Below, one piece after another: positions 47,081 to 56,921 of a stretch of 64,000 bases of DNA. The stretch's first letter is position 1; the number at the start of each line of letters is the position of its first letter. This stretch comes from JAJEAD01 sp965221555. GTDB lineage: Bacteria > Pseudomonadota > Gammaproteobacteria > HK1. The stretch covers positions 1,612,001 to 1,676,000 of the forward strand of contig OZ244895.1 in the NCBI GenBank assembly GCA_965221555.1, given 5' to 3'. The position numbers and the translations under genes are program-made. Under the pieces are notes generated by a model. That model searched no databases. It was not told the DNA's origin and saw nothing but the letters and a program-made list of their open reading frames with translations.

Positions 47081-47346
47081 GGTCTGCCGCGGGAGCGGCG
47101 TAGCAGCGGCGGGGGCCGCACGGGACGCGGGGAGCCCACGGCGCCGTTTCCCCGATTCACCGCTGCGAACGCGCATCTGCCGGTGTGGACGGTGGGGATC
47201 GCGAGCCAGGGTGCGCGACATTGTCATCGACGCACGCCGGCGCTCTCCGCCTCCCGAGCGCCCTTGCCCCTGCCGGCCGGTGAGTTCCCTCGCGTTGTGA
47301 ACCGAGCGAAGCGGCAGCCGGGGAGAGGGGCGTTGAGAGGCGAGAC

Positions 47347-47820
47347 TCAGCCCTCCTCGAGCAGGCTGCGCAGCATCCAGGCGTTTTTCTCGTGGACCTG
47401 CATGCGTTGCGTGAGCAGATCCGCGCTCGGTTCGTCATTGGCCGCATCGACGAGCGGAAACACGCCGCGCGCGGTACGAACGATCGTCTCCTGCGCTTCC
47501 ACGAGCCGACGGAGCATGTCCGTCGCGTTCGGCGCACCAGTTTCTTCCGGTACCGAGGAGAGCCGCGCGAAGGCGCTATAGGAGCCGGGAGCGGGGTGGC
47601 CGAGGGCCCGAATGCGCTCCGCGATCTCGTCGACCGCGACCGCAAGCTCCGTGTACTGCTGTTCGAAGAGCGTGTGCAGGGTACTGAACTGCGGACCGGT
47701 GACGTTCCAGTGGTAGTTGTGGGTCTTGAGGTACAGGGTGTAGCTGTCGGCGAGCAGCCGGGAGAGGCCCTCCGCGATTGCGCCGCGCTCCTCGTCGGGG
47801 ATGCCGATGTCGATCTTCAT
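47347..47820 (-). CDS. dps: Dps family DNA-binding/iron-storage protein
   Basis: Ferritin-like protein, 157 residues, protecting DNA from iron and peroxide. Ferroxidase motif region LYLKTHNYHWNVTGPQFSTLHTLFEQQY, then VDEIAERIRALGHPAPGSYSAFARLS. The C-terminus VHEKNAWMLRSLLEEG is typical of the YdhA-like Dps group. ATG 47820 follows AGAAGGAAGAAC. An upstream palindrome at 47870-47885 may be its operator. Confidence 0.93.
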   Translation of the reverse strand: MKIDIGIPDEERGAIAEGLSRLLADSYTLYLKTHNYHWNVTGPQFSTLHTLFEQQYTELAVAVDEIAERIRALGHPAPGSYSAFARLSSVPEETGAPNATDMLRRLVEAQETIVRTARGVFPLVDAANDEPSADLLTQRMQVHEKNAWMLRSLLEEG

Positions 47821-47869
47821 GTTCTTCCTTCTGGCGGGAGTGAATTCGTGGTGGGCACTGTAGGGGATT

Positions 47870-47885
47870 TTTTCCGCGCGGAAAA
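47870..47885. promoter_or_regulatory. Palindrome upstream of dps
   Basis: Perfect 16-bp inverted repeat TTTTCCGCGCGGAAAA, flanked by further A/T, 50 bp before the dps start. Looks like a dimeric regulator site. No known factor was matched. Confidence 0.45.
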
Positions 47886-48096
47886 TCGGCACGGGCCTCG
47901 CGGTGGTGGAACCTTGCCCGGAGGCGGCTACCGGGAGACCCCAAACTGCACCGATCGGCGGCCGCGCCGGCGCACCTGCCGGCAGGGGCGGTTTTGAATG
48001 CGAGTCAGGGTAGTTAAGCGTAATGCCGAAGCATGCAGCTCCCCCGACTCGTGAACGCCATTGGCCTTGCCGACTTCCGCCTCGCGCCTCGGTGAG

Positions 48097-49362
48097 TCAT
48101 TTCGGCCAGGTCGTTTCGTCGGTCTCGAGCGATGTCCGATTGGTGCCCGAGCCGAGCACGGGTTTCAGGTTTATCGATTTCGAGATCCTCGCCGTTTTCA
48201 CCAGAAGTTCCGTGTCCGGCGAGAATCTTCCGATAAGGGGCAGCAGAGCGGCTCCGAGAACGCGCGCCTGCGCACCAATGGACCCGGTCCCGATGTCGAT
48301 CGGCGAAAGGCCCGTGCAATCGAAGCGACGGTGCGCGCTGGTCACTCCGTCGACCACGCGGCGGCGCCACTGCGGGCGGAGCAGTCCGTCGATGACCACT
48401 TCCTCGAAATCGACCACGCTCATCGCGGCAACCACCGCACGGGAGAGAGCCTCGACCGCACGTTCGAGCCAGGCGTCGAAGACGATATCGGCTTCCCGCG
48501 TGCCTTGGGGGTCGAACATCTCGGTCCCGTCCAGTCCGGCCGCTCGCAGCCCCCGCTCCAGGTCGATAACCGACGCCTGATGAAGGAGCTGGCGCGGGCG
48601 TCCGTCACTGCCGATCTCGGCCATTGGCATCGAGCCCAGGGCGCCCGCATTGAGCTGTTCGCCCCGATGGAGGCGGCCGTCGATGACCACCCCCCCGCCG
48701 ACGAAGGTGCCAAGGTAGATGTACAGCGCGCTGCCGCCCACGATGCGATCGCCTGCGATCATCTCCGCGGCACAGGCCGCGGTGGCATCGTTGTACACCG
48801 ACACCGACAGGCCGGTGGCGGATTCGAGCTCGGCGGCAACGTCGATTTCACGCCACGCCGCGATCGCCTCGCGTTCCAGACCGAGCACGTCCGACCACTC
48901 ATGCAGGACCCAGGGCATGGCGACCCCGAGTCCGGCGATCCGGGCGCGCAGTCCGGGCTTCAGGGAATCGATGAGCTCGGTGGCGGAAGCGGTCGCCAGG
49001 GCCATCGTCGGGGAGGGCAGCGGGGCGGAGTAGGAAGTCGAACGGGAAGCGACGACGTCGCCACCGAAGTCGACAAGGAGCACCTCGAGACTGCGGCGCC
49101 CGATCTTCAGCCCGAGGGAGAATGCGCCTTCGGGATTGAGCGCGATCGGCGTGAAGGGTTTTCCGATTCGCCCCCGAACCTTCTCGCGCTTGACGAGGAG
49201 TTCTTCGTCGAGCAGCGAGTTGACGATTACCGTCGCCGCCTGGCCGCTGAGCCCGGTGGTACGCGCGATCTCCGCCTTCGAAAGCGCGCCGGCCTGTCGT
49301 ATCGCGGTGATCACCAGGCGCTCGTTGTAGGCCCGGAGCCCGGCCGAATCTCCGCCTCGCAT
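48097..49362 (-). CDS. ROK-family transcriptional regulator (FrcR/XylR-like)
   Basis: 421 residues: N-terminal winged helix (NERLVITAIRQAGALSKAEIARTTGLSGQAATVIVNSLLDE) and a ROK sugar-kinase-like domain (FSLGLKIGRRSLEVLLVDFGG, LGVAMPWVLHE, VYNDATAACAAEMI, YIYLGTFVGGGVVIDGRLHRG). The usual ROK zinc site (CxCGxxGC) is missing. Probably represses the sugar/polyol operons encoded upstream of it on the same strand. The last ~45 residues (from about IGRFSPDTELLVKTARIS) look like an extension encoded by a repeat; see 48182-48234. It follows the kinase gene by 15 bp. Confidence 0.87.
   Translation of the reverse strand: MRGGDSAGLRAYNERLVITAIRQAGALSKAEIARTTGLSGQAATVIVNSLLDEELLVKREKVRGRIGKPFTPIALNPEGAFSLGLKIGRRSLEVLLVDFGGDVVASRSTSYSAPLPSPTMALATASATELIDSLKPGLRARIAGLGVAMPWVLHEWSDVLGLEREAIAAWREIDVAAELESATGLSVSVYNDATAACAAEMIAGDRIVGGSALYIYLGTFVGGGVVIDGRLHRGEQLNAGALGSMPMAEIGSDGRPRQLLHQASVIDLERGLRAAGLDGTEMFDPQGTREADIVFDAWLERAVEALSRAVVAAMSVVDFEEVVIDGLLRPQWRRRVVDGVTSAHRRFDCTGLSPIDIGTGSIGAQARVLGAALLPLIGRFSPDTELLVKTARISKSINLKPVLGSGTNRTSLETDETTWPK
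48182..48234 (-). repeat. Palindromic repeat within the 3' end of the ROK gene
   Basis: Shares about 40 of 53 positions with 57601-57656, including CTCGCCGG and ACGGCGAGGATC ends that are complementary (CTCGCCG / CGGCGAG). In the ROK frame it encodes RFSPDTELLVKTARIS. The second copy is noncoding but encodes RLSPGIGLPVKTARIP in one frame. Confidence 0.6.
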
Positions 49363-49377
49363 CTCGCCCGGGTTCCC

Positions 49378-50310
49378 TCAGAGGTCCGGTAGATCGGATC
49401 GACGGGGCAGATCGGCGCCACGGCGTGTGCAGGTCGTTGCCGCCGCCGCCATCGCGAAGTCGACGACCCGGCGGCACTCCTCCACCGAGACCTCTCCGAG
49501 CCCCGCTTTCGTCGCCTTGCCGAGCTCGTTCAGGCCGCAGAGCAGTCCCGCCTGGAAGCTGTCGCCGGCGCCCACGGTATCGACCACCCCCACCCTTCGC
49601 CCGGAGGCTTCGAAGCGCTCGCCGCGCAGCGAAACCACGGCTCCATTGCCACCCCGGGTCACCACGATGAGCCGCGCCCCTTGTGAGCCAAGACGAGTGA
49701 TCGCGGTGTCGATGTCCTGGCCGGGGAAGAGAGTCTCCAGATCTTCATCGCTCATCTTGATCAGGTCGGCGATCTCCGAGAAGACCTCTACCCGCCGCCG
49801 CCAACGGTCCACGTCCGGCTCGATGTTCAGGCGGGGGTTCGGGTCGAACGAGACCAGCGTGCCGGTGTGATGGCGAAGCGCGAGCTGGAGCAGCGAGGAG
49901 CCGGTCGGCTCTACCACCAGGGAGTAGGAGCCGAAATGCAAGGCCGCCACGGACCGGGGCAGCTCGGGCAAGTCCGCTTCGCCGACTGAAGAGTCGGCTG
50001 CGTCGTGGCCATAGAAGCTGTATTGCGGGACGCCGTTGGGACTCGTTCCCACGAGCGCCAGTCTCGTCCGATTCCGCTTGCTGACGAGATAGGCGGTGTC
50101 GACTCCCTCGTCTTCGAGCGTTCGTTTCAGCCGGCGGCCCAGGTGATCGCGGGAAAGGCCGGTGAACAGCGCGGCGCCGCATCCGAGGCGGGAGAGCCCG
50201 ATGGCGACGTTCAATGGCGAGCCGCCGATGCGCGCATCGAAAGTGAAGCCGGTGTCCGTCTCGGCGGAAGGAAAGAGATCGAAGAGCGCCTCGCCGCAAC
50301 TCAGAAACAC
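49378..50310 (-). CDS. PfkB-family carbohydrate kinase, probable fructokinase
   Basis: 310 residues. N-terminal FDARIGGSPLNVAIGLSRLG, central VSFDPNPRLN, and C-terminal anion hole/catalytic base VDTVGAGDSFQAGLL. Fructokinase is inferred from context: the next gene upstream encodes a polyol 2-dehydrogenase that would release fructose. Start ATG 50310. No DNA-binding or second domain. Confidence 0.87.
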   Translation of the reverse strand: MFLSCGEALFDLFPSAETDTGFTFDARIGGSPLNVAIGLSRLGCGAALFTGLSRDHLGRRLKRTLEDEGVDTAYLVSKRNRTRLALVGTSPNGVPQYSFYGHDAADSSVGEADLPELPRSVAALHFGSYSLVVEPTGSSLLQLALRHHTGTLVSFDPNPRLNIEPDVDRWRRRVEVFSEIADLIKMSDEDLETLFPGQDIDTAITRLGSQGARLIVVTRGGNGAVVSLRGERFEASGRRVGVVDTVGAGDSFQAGLLCGLNELGKATKAGLGEVSVEECRRVVDFAMAAAATTCTRRGADLPRRSDLPDL

Positions 50311-50385
50311 GTCATCCTACCCCATCCATGACGGGCGTATCAGGGCTTCCGGCCGCCATGTTTCACGCTTGCGAAGCCGCATTGG

Positions 50386-51855
50386 TCAAGGGGTCGTGTA
50401 GGCCTGCAAGGTGGCTTCGCAGCCCTCCGACCAGATCCGGTCAAGCCAACGATCGAACGCATTGGCGAAGAGTGGCACATCGGCCAGGTCGCCGTAGAGG
50501 TGGCGCTGTTCCAACCACGCGCGGGGTCGAACCCGCGCCGCTTTCGAGGCGGCCAGGAGCGAGTCCCAGAAGGGATCGTTGGGCTCGATAATCGAGCCGT
50601 CTTCGCGGCTGCCCTCGCACATGCGTGCCCAGAGCGCTTCGACCAGGGCGAGCCCCTCGATCGGGGCGCCGCTTCGCAGTCCGTCACGGAGGATCGGCAG
50701 GACAAAGCCCGGGTGGCGCGCCGATCCTTCGTGGGCGACCCGCCGTGTCGTATCCACTATGGCGGGATTGGAGAAGCGGCGGCTGACCAGATCCAGATAA
50801 TCCTCCAACCTGATGTCCGGAACCGGCTTTACATGGGGCAGGATCTCCTCATGTTGAACCCTGCGGAACAGGGCCTGAATCGGCGGCCGCGCCATGCAAT
50901 CCGAGATGGTCTCGACGGACAGGATCTCGCCGGCATTCGCGATGATCTGGTGACCCGCGTTCAGGACGCGAATCTTCATCGTCTCGTAGTCGTGGACCCG
51001 GTCCGAAAAGGTGACGCCGACGCGGCCTAGATCGGGACGCCCGGAACAGAAGTCATCCTCGATGACCCACTGGCGGAAGCGCTCGTGGGTGACGGGAAGC
51101 GCGTCGTCGATACCAATCTCCCGTGCCCGCGCGATTTCGTTCGGGCCGGTCGCGGGCGTGATGCAGTCGACCATCGAATTCGGAAAAGTGCACTTCGCAT
51201 CGATCCACTCGGCAAGATCCGGGTCGGACCGGAGCGCGAGCGAGACCACGGCCTGGCGCAGCATCGTGCCGTTACCCTGAAGGTTGTCGCAGCTCAGGCC
51301 GGTGAAGGGGCCGCTGCCCGCGGCGCGTCTGCATTTTAGCGCCGCCACCATCGCGCCGAACGCGGTGCGCGGGTGCTCCGGATGGACGGTATCGTGCCGG
51401 ATGTCGGGATGCGACGCGTCGAAGCCTCTCGTGGCGGGATCGATGAAGTACCCGCCCTCGGTCACCGTCAGCGTGACAATCCGAATCGCGGGATCCGCCA
51501 TTTGACGGATGAGGGCGCGGTTGCCTTCCTCGACCGGGACGTAGTCGATCATCGCGCCGATCACCTCGGCCGAGGGGCCGGAGGGATCGAGCTCAATCAG
51601 CGTCGACAGGCAGTCTTGCCGCAAGAGCTTCTCGCGCCGCACCGCATCCTCCGGACGGACTCCGGCGCCCACGATCGCCCAATCGTGATCCAGTCCAAGC
51701 TGGAAGAGCCGGTGCAGATACCAGGCCTGATGCGCGCGGTGGAAGTTTCCGAGTCCGATATGGACGATTCCCGGAGTCAGGGCCGCTCGGTCGTAGAGCG
51801 GCCGCGCAACCGTCTCCGGCAAGTCGTCGAGGGTAGCGTCCGAAAGTCGGATCAT
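50386..51855 (-). CDS. mtlK: Mannitol/polyol 2-dehydrogenase, long-chain type
   Basis: Zinc-independent NAD dehydrogenase (PSLDR family), 489 residues, normal size. N-terminal IVHIGLGNFHRAHQAWYLHRL, TLTVTEGGYFI, SCDNLQGNG, FPNSMVDCITPAT; catalytic K-x5-N-x2-H seen as MKIRVLNAGHQ. It oxidises mannitol (and often sorbitol or arabitol) to the ketose. Linked to the polyol ABC genes before it and the fructokinase after it. ATG 51855 chosen at the start of family similarity. Confidence 0.93.
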   Translation of the reverse strand: MIRLSDATLDDLPETVARPLYDRAALTPGIVHIGLGNFHRAHQAWYLHRLFQLGLDHDWAIVGAGVRPEDAVRREKLLRQDCLSTLIELDPSGPSAEVIGAMIDYVPVEEGNRALIRQMADPAIRIVTLTVTEGGYFIDPATRGFDASHPDIRHDTVHPEHPRTAFGAMVAALKCRRAAGSGPFTGLSCDNLQGNGTMLRQAVVSLALRSDPDLAEWIDAKCTFPNSMVDCITPATGPNEIARAREIGIDDALPVTHERFRQWVIEDDFCSGRPDLGRVGVTFSDRVHDYETMKIRVLNAGHQIIANAGEILSVETISDCMARPPIQALFRRVQHEEILPHVKPVPDIRLEDYLDLVSRRFSNPAIVDTTRRVAHEGSARHPGFVLPILRDGLRSGAPIEGLALVEALWARMCEGSREDGSIIEPNDPFWDSLLAASKAARVRPRAWLEQRHLYGDLADVPLFANAFDRWLDRIWSEGCEATLQAYTTP

Positions 51856-52077
51856 GGGCACGTAGTCGATTCGTGCTCGGGTGGCGAGGTCGGGACGCCC
51901 GCCCGTGCCCGGGCGGCTCGGAACCCGGCCCGGGCGAATCGAGTCAGCTGAAGACGCAACCGGAGTTCCCGCTGCGCGGTGCCGTTGCACGGAGGTCTGT
52001 GGCGCCTTCACTCCTCACCATCGCGCGCGGAAGGTCCCACAAGGCAGGGGGAGGTTGGAATTCTCCTCGCGCCCTTC

Positions 52078-53082
<1,005 letters not shown>

Positions 53083-53092
53083 CGTCTCGTCC

Positions 53093-53923
53093 TCACTTCA
53101 CGGCGCCGAAGGTCAGGCCGCGCACAAGCTGCTTCTGGCTGAACCAGCCGAGGATCAGAATCGGCGCGATGGCCATCGTCGAGGCGGCGCTCAGCTTGGC
53201 ATAGAACAGGCCTTCGGGGCTCGAATAGCTGGCGATGAAGGCGGTCAGCGGACCGGCCTTCGCCGCGGTCAGGTTCAGCGTCCAGAACGCCTCGTTCCAG
53301 GCCAGAATGAAGTTCAGCAGAATGGTCGAGGCGATGCCCGGAACCGCCATCGGCGTCAGCACGTACAGGATTTCCGCCCGCAGCGACGCCCCGTCCATCC
53401 GCGCGGCTTCCAGGATCTCGCCGGGAATCTCCCGGAAGTAGGTATAGAGCATCCAGACGATGATCGGCAGGTTGATCAGCATCATCACGAAGACGAGGCC
53501 GACGCGCGTGTCGAGAAGATTGAGCTGGATGAATAGCAGATAGATGGGGTAGAGGACGCCCACCGCCGGCAGCATCTTGGTCGAGAGCATCCACAGAAGC
53601 ACATCCTTGGTCCGTTTCGACGGCACGAAGGCCATGGACCATGCGGCGGGGACCGCCACGAGGATACCGATGAGGGTGGAGACGCCGGCGATGATCACCG
53701 AGTTCCAGAGGTATCGCATGTAGTCCGAACGCTCCTGCACGACGGAGTAGTTCTCGAGCGTCCAGTCGAAGAAGAGGAAGACCGGCGGGTCGGCAATCGC
53801 CTGCGCCTCGGTCTTGAAGCTGGTCAGAATCGTCCACAGCACCGGGAAGAAGATCAGAAGACCGACTCCCCAGGCGATGGCGGTATTCACAAGCTTGCGT
53901 TGATTCGTGACGGCGCGGGCCAT
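53093..53923 (-). CDS. smoG: Polyol ABC transporter permease (SmoG-like)
   Basis: 276 residues, six spans beginning TAIAWGVGLLIFFPVLWTILTSFK; EAA loop EIPGEILEAARMDGASL. CUT1 MalG-type. ATG 53923 chosen because GAGGAGG lies 8 bp before it; GTG 53929 is 6 bp further up and would sit in the Shine-Dalgarno spacing. Confidence 0.92.
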   Translation of the reverse strand: MARAVTNQRKLVNTAIAWGVGLLIFFPVLWTILTSFKTEAQAIADPPVFLFFDWTLENYSVVQERSDYMRYLWNSVIIAGVSTLIGILVAVPAAWSMAFVPSKRTKDVLLWMLSTKMLPAVGVLYPIYLLFIQLNLLDTRVGLVFVMMLINLPIIVWMLYTYFREIPGEILEAARMDGASLRAEILYVLTPMAVPGIASTILLNFILAWNEAFWTLNLTAAKAGPLTAFIASYSSPEGLFYAKLSAASTMAIAPILILGWFSQKQLVRGLTFGAVK

Positions 53924-53936
53924 GGGCACTACCTCC

Positions 53937-54803
53937 TCAAGCGTCCAGGTTCTTGCCGACGATGCGCATCAGGAAGAGCGCCACGATGTTGGCGAGGATG
54001 ATCGCGTAGACGCCACCCGCCGAGCCGAGCCCCACGTTCTGGCTCTCCAGCACGCGCTGGAAAATGAGATAGGTCAGCGTCCGGGTTCCGAAGGAGCCCT
54101 GGGTGGTGACGAAGATCTCGGCGAAGATGGAAAGAAGGAAGATCGTCTGAATCAGAACGACGATGGTGATGGCCTGGCTCAGGTGCGGGAGGATGATGTG
54201 ACCGAAACGCGCCAGGGGAGGCGCCCCGTCCATTTCCCCCGCTTCCAGTTGCTCGCGGTCGAGCGACTGGAGCGCCGTCAGCAGGATCAGCGTCGCAAAG
54301 GGCAGCCATTGCCACGATACGATGAGAGTTATGGAGAGTATCGAGGACTGACTCAGCCACTCCAGAGGCGCCAGGCCGAAAAACTTCCACAGATGCGCAA
54401 GGAGCCCGTTCACGGGATCCATGAACATGTTCTTCCAGACCAGCGCCGATACGGTCGGCATCACGAAGAACGGTGCGATCACCAGTATGCGGACAATGCC
54501 CTGCCCCCACATGGGCTGATCCAGCAACAACGCGAGCAGCACGCCCAGGATCAGGGTGATCAGGAGCACGCCCCCGACGATTACGAGCGTGGTCTGTACG
54601 CTCGGCCAGAAAGAGCTCGAAGAGACGAAGCGGGCGTAGTTCTCGAACCCGACCCATCCCAGATCGCCGCCGCGCAGCGGCAGGTAGCGCTTGAACGAGA
54701 AGTACAGCGTCATGGTCAGGGGCACGAGCATCCAGCCGAGGAGCAGGATGACCGCGGGCGCCATCATCAGGCGGGCGGCGGACCTGGAATGCAGGGTGGC
54801 CAT
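53937..54803 (-). CDS. smoF: Polyol ABC transporter permease (SmoF-like)
   Basis: 288 residues, MalF-type with six spans: LMMAPAVILLLGWMLVPLTMTLYFSF, then TTLVIVGGVLLITLILGVLLALLL, and the EAA loop SLDREQLEAGEMDGAPPLARFGHIILPHL. GYFENYARF-like loop present as VGFENYARF. 13 bp before smoG. Confidence 0.92.
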   Translation of the reverse strand: MATLHSRSAARLMMAPAVILLLGWMLVPLTMTLYFSFKRYLPLRGGDLGWVGFENYARFVSSSSFWPSVQTTLVIVGGVLLITLILGVLLALLLDQPMWGQGIVRILVIAPFFVMPTVSALVWKNMFMDPVNGLLAHLWKFFGLAPLEWLSQSSILSITLIVSWQWLPFATLILLTALQSLDREQLEAGEMDGAPPLARFGHIILPHLSQAITIVVLIQTIFLLSIFAEIFVTTQGSFGTRTLTYLIFQRVLESQNVGLGSAGGVYAIILANIVALFLMRIVGKNLDA

Positions 54804-55181
54804 GGCGAATTTCCTTCCGGGTCGGATCGGGGGCGTGCCGGAGGCGACCGGCGAAGCACCGCCCGGGACCGACGTTACGAACTCGAATTCAGCCCTCGTT
54901 CATCGTATCCCCGCGCACCGAGGCGGTGGCGGTCTCGTACCCTTGATTCGGGACAGTGCCGTCACGACCTCGTCTCACCGTGCAGAACTCCAGGGTGAAT
55001 GACCCGTGCTGGTGGTCCAAGGCGCTCGAGGTGTGCGGCGGCGGTACCGGCCGGGGGGCGGCGATTGCCCCCCGGCCAAGTGGCATGTCCAAGGCATCTG
55101 CACGCAGCAGCTTCTCCTTCGGCGAGATCTCGCGCCTCGAACGAGTGCGGCGACGAGGATCGAAGCGTCTGGTCGAAGTGT
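54804..55181. other. Intergenic region between smoE and smoF
   Basis: 378 bp without a gene, unusually long for a binding-protein/permease junction. It contains the hairpin at 55048-55077. Confidence 0.5.
55048..55077 (-). terminator. GC-rich intercistronic hairpin after smoE
   Basis: Stem CCGGGGGGC / GCCCCCCGG extended by GGC/GCC, 8-nt loop, no T-run. It would leave the binding-protein mRNA more abundant than the permease mRNA, as in mal operons, by stabilising its 3' end or causing partial termination. Confidence 0.55.
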
Positions 55182-56501
55182 CTAGTAGCCCGCGGCTTCC
55201 ATCTCGTCGGTGGTCAGGGCCTGCGCCTTCTCGAGCGCCTCGGCGGCGCTCTGCTGGCCGGCGAGCGCGGCCGAGAACTCCTGTCCCACGAGCGTGGCGA
55301 TGCCCGCGAACTCCGGGATGGCGACGAACTGGATACCGGTGTAGGGCACCGGATCGACGGTCGGCTGGGTGGGGTCGGCGGCGTTGATCGAGGCCAGTGT
55401 CATCTCGGCGAAGGGCGCCGCGTCGAGGTAGGCCGGATTCTCGTAGAGCGAGGTCCGGGTTCCCGGCGGAACGTTGGCCCAGCCTTCCTTTGACGCCACG
55501 AGCGCCGTGTACTCCTTGCTGGTCGCCCACTCGATGAACTTCTTCGCCGCGTCCGTGGCGTCAGAGCCCGCCGGGATAGCCAGCGACCAGGCCCAGAGCC
55601 AGTTGCTGCGCTTGCCGAGACCGTTGTCCGGGGCCAGGGCGAACCCGACACTGTCGGCCACCGTCGAGTCGTTCGGATTGGTCACGAACGAGGCGGCCAC
55701 CGTCGCGTCGATCCACATGCCGCACTTGCCCTGCTGGAAGAGCGACAGGTTCTCGTTGAACCCGTTGGTCGAGGCTCCCGGCGGACCGTAGCTCGTCAGC
55801 AGGTCCAGGTAGAACTCGAGTGTGTTTCTCCACGCATCGCTGTCGAACTGGGGCCTCCAGTTCTCGTCGAACCAGCGTGCGCCGAAAGAGTTGGAGGTGG
55901 CGGTAATGAATGCCGCATTCTCGCCCCAGCCGGCCTTGCCGCGCAGGCAGACGCCGTAGACCTCGTTGTCCTTGTCCGTCATGGCCGCCGCCGCTTCCTT
56001 GATGAAGTCCCAGCTCGGCGCTTCGGGCATCACCAGTCCGGCCTTCTCCATCAGGTCGGTACGGTACATCACCATGGAGCTTTCGCCGTAGAAAGGCGCG
56101 GCGTAGAGCTCGCCGTCGACGGTGAGACCGGCGCGGATTGCCGGCAGAAGGTCGTCGACGTCCCACGCGGCGGGCAGGTCGTTCAGAGACACGAGCCAGC
56201 CATTGGCGCCCCAGATCGGGACTTCGTAGGTGCCGATGGTCAGCACGTCGAACTGTCCGCCCTTCGTGGCGATGTCCTGAGTTACGCGCTGGCGCAGCAC
56301 GTTCTCTTCCAGCGTCACCCATTCCAGGGCGATGTCGGGGTTGCGCGAGGTGAAGTCATCCGTCAGCCCCTGCATCCGGATCATGTCGCCGTTGTTGACG
56401 GTGGCGATGGTGACGGTGGTGGTGTGCGAGTCGGCGTAGGCGCCGGCCGTCGCGACGAGTGCGAGCACACTGGCCGCACGGAGTGTGGTCTTGAAATTCA
56501 T
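55182..56501 (-). CDS. smoE: Polyol ABC transporter substrate-binding protein (SmoE-like)
   Basis: 439 residues with signal peptide (TLRAASVLALVATAGAYADS). CUT1 binding protein fold: VNNGDMIRMQGLTDDFTSRNPDIALEWVTLEENVLRQRVTQDIATKGGQFDVLTIGTYE and FYGESSMVMYRTDLMEKAGL match sorbitol/mannitol-binding SmoE. ATG 56501 follows GGGAGGAG. First gene of the smoEFGK unit. Confidence 0.92.
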   Translation of the reverse strand: MNFKTTLRAASVLALVATAGAYADSHTTTVTIATVNNGDMIRMQGLTDDFTSRNPDIALEWVTLEENVLRQRVTQDIATKGGQFDVLTIGTYEVPIWGANGWLVSLNDLPAAWDVDDLLPAIRAGLTVDGELYAAPFYGESSMVMYRTDLMEKAGLVMPEAPSWDFIKEAAAAMTDKDNEVYGVCLRGKAGWGENAAFITATSNSFGARWFDENWRPQFDSDAWRNTLEFYLDLLTSYGPPGASTNGFNENLSLFQQGKCGMWIDATVAASFVTNPNDSTVADSVGFALAPDNGLGKRSNWLWAWSLAIPAGSDATDAAKKFIEWATSKEYTALVASKEGWANVPPGTRTSLYENPAYLDAAPFAEMTLASINAADPTQPTVDPVPYTGIQFVAIPEFAGIATLVGQEFSAALAGQQSAAEALEKAQALTTDEMEAAGY

Positions 56502-56560
56502 GTGTCTCCTCCCGGAATTTGCCAAATTGCCCAACGAGGGCGTTTTAATCGAAAGTCCCG

Positions 56561-56606
56561 GCATCTTGGTGCCCTCACTACGAAGATCGGTGAAACGTGC
56601 GGGCTG
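56561..56606 (+). repeat. Dispersed intergenic repeat, single core copy
   Basis: GCATCTTGGTGCCC, then GAAGATCGGTGAAACGTGCGGGC, the cleanest match to the family consensus. It points against the smoE transcript. Confidence 0.65.
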
Positions 56607-56765
56607 ACCGAGAACATGGTGGTGCTCCGTGTCGATGGCTCGGCGGATGCGCATCCCTCCCCACACCCCGCGTCCCGAGCGGTCGAGGTCCGGTGTCATG
56701 AATCACTCCGAGCTCCCGCAATCGCCTGGACTGCCCGCCCCCCAACCAGAGCTTCGTACCTCGCG

Positions 56766-56810
56766 ATTCAACCTCCCCCCGAGTGGCTTGTCAATATGTA
56801 AATTACATTG
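56766..56810 (-). promoter_or_regulatory. Candidate smoE promoter with palindromic operator
   Basis: Minus strand TTGACA (56794-56789), 17-bp spacer, TTGAAT (56771-56766). Just upstream of the -35 lies the inverted repeat ATGTAAATTACAT (56796-56808). It is about 265 bp before smoE. The combination in an AT-rich island suggests sugar-dependent control, plausibly by the ROK regulator. Confidence 0.45.
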
Positions 56811-56921
56811 ATTTTCTTAAATTGACGAAGCGTGCGGGTCCGGCGGTGTCCGCAGTGAGCCGGGGTTGGCGCTGCCGGCGCGACTCCGGCCACCGGCGGA
56901 AGTGCAAGCCCGGCTTCGAGG

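Larger units (their letters stand above)
56502..56921. other. Intergenic region between frcK-like gene and smoE
   Basis: 420 bp without a gene. Holds one dispersed repeat (56561-56606) and an AT-rich island (56790-56820) with a candidate operator and promoter for smoE. Confidence 0.55.
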
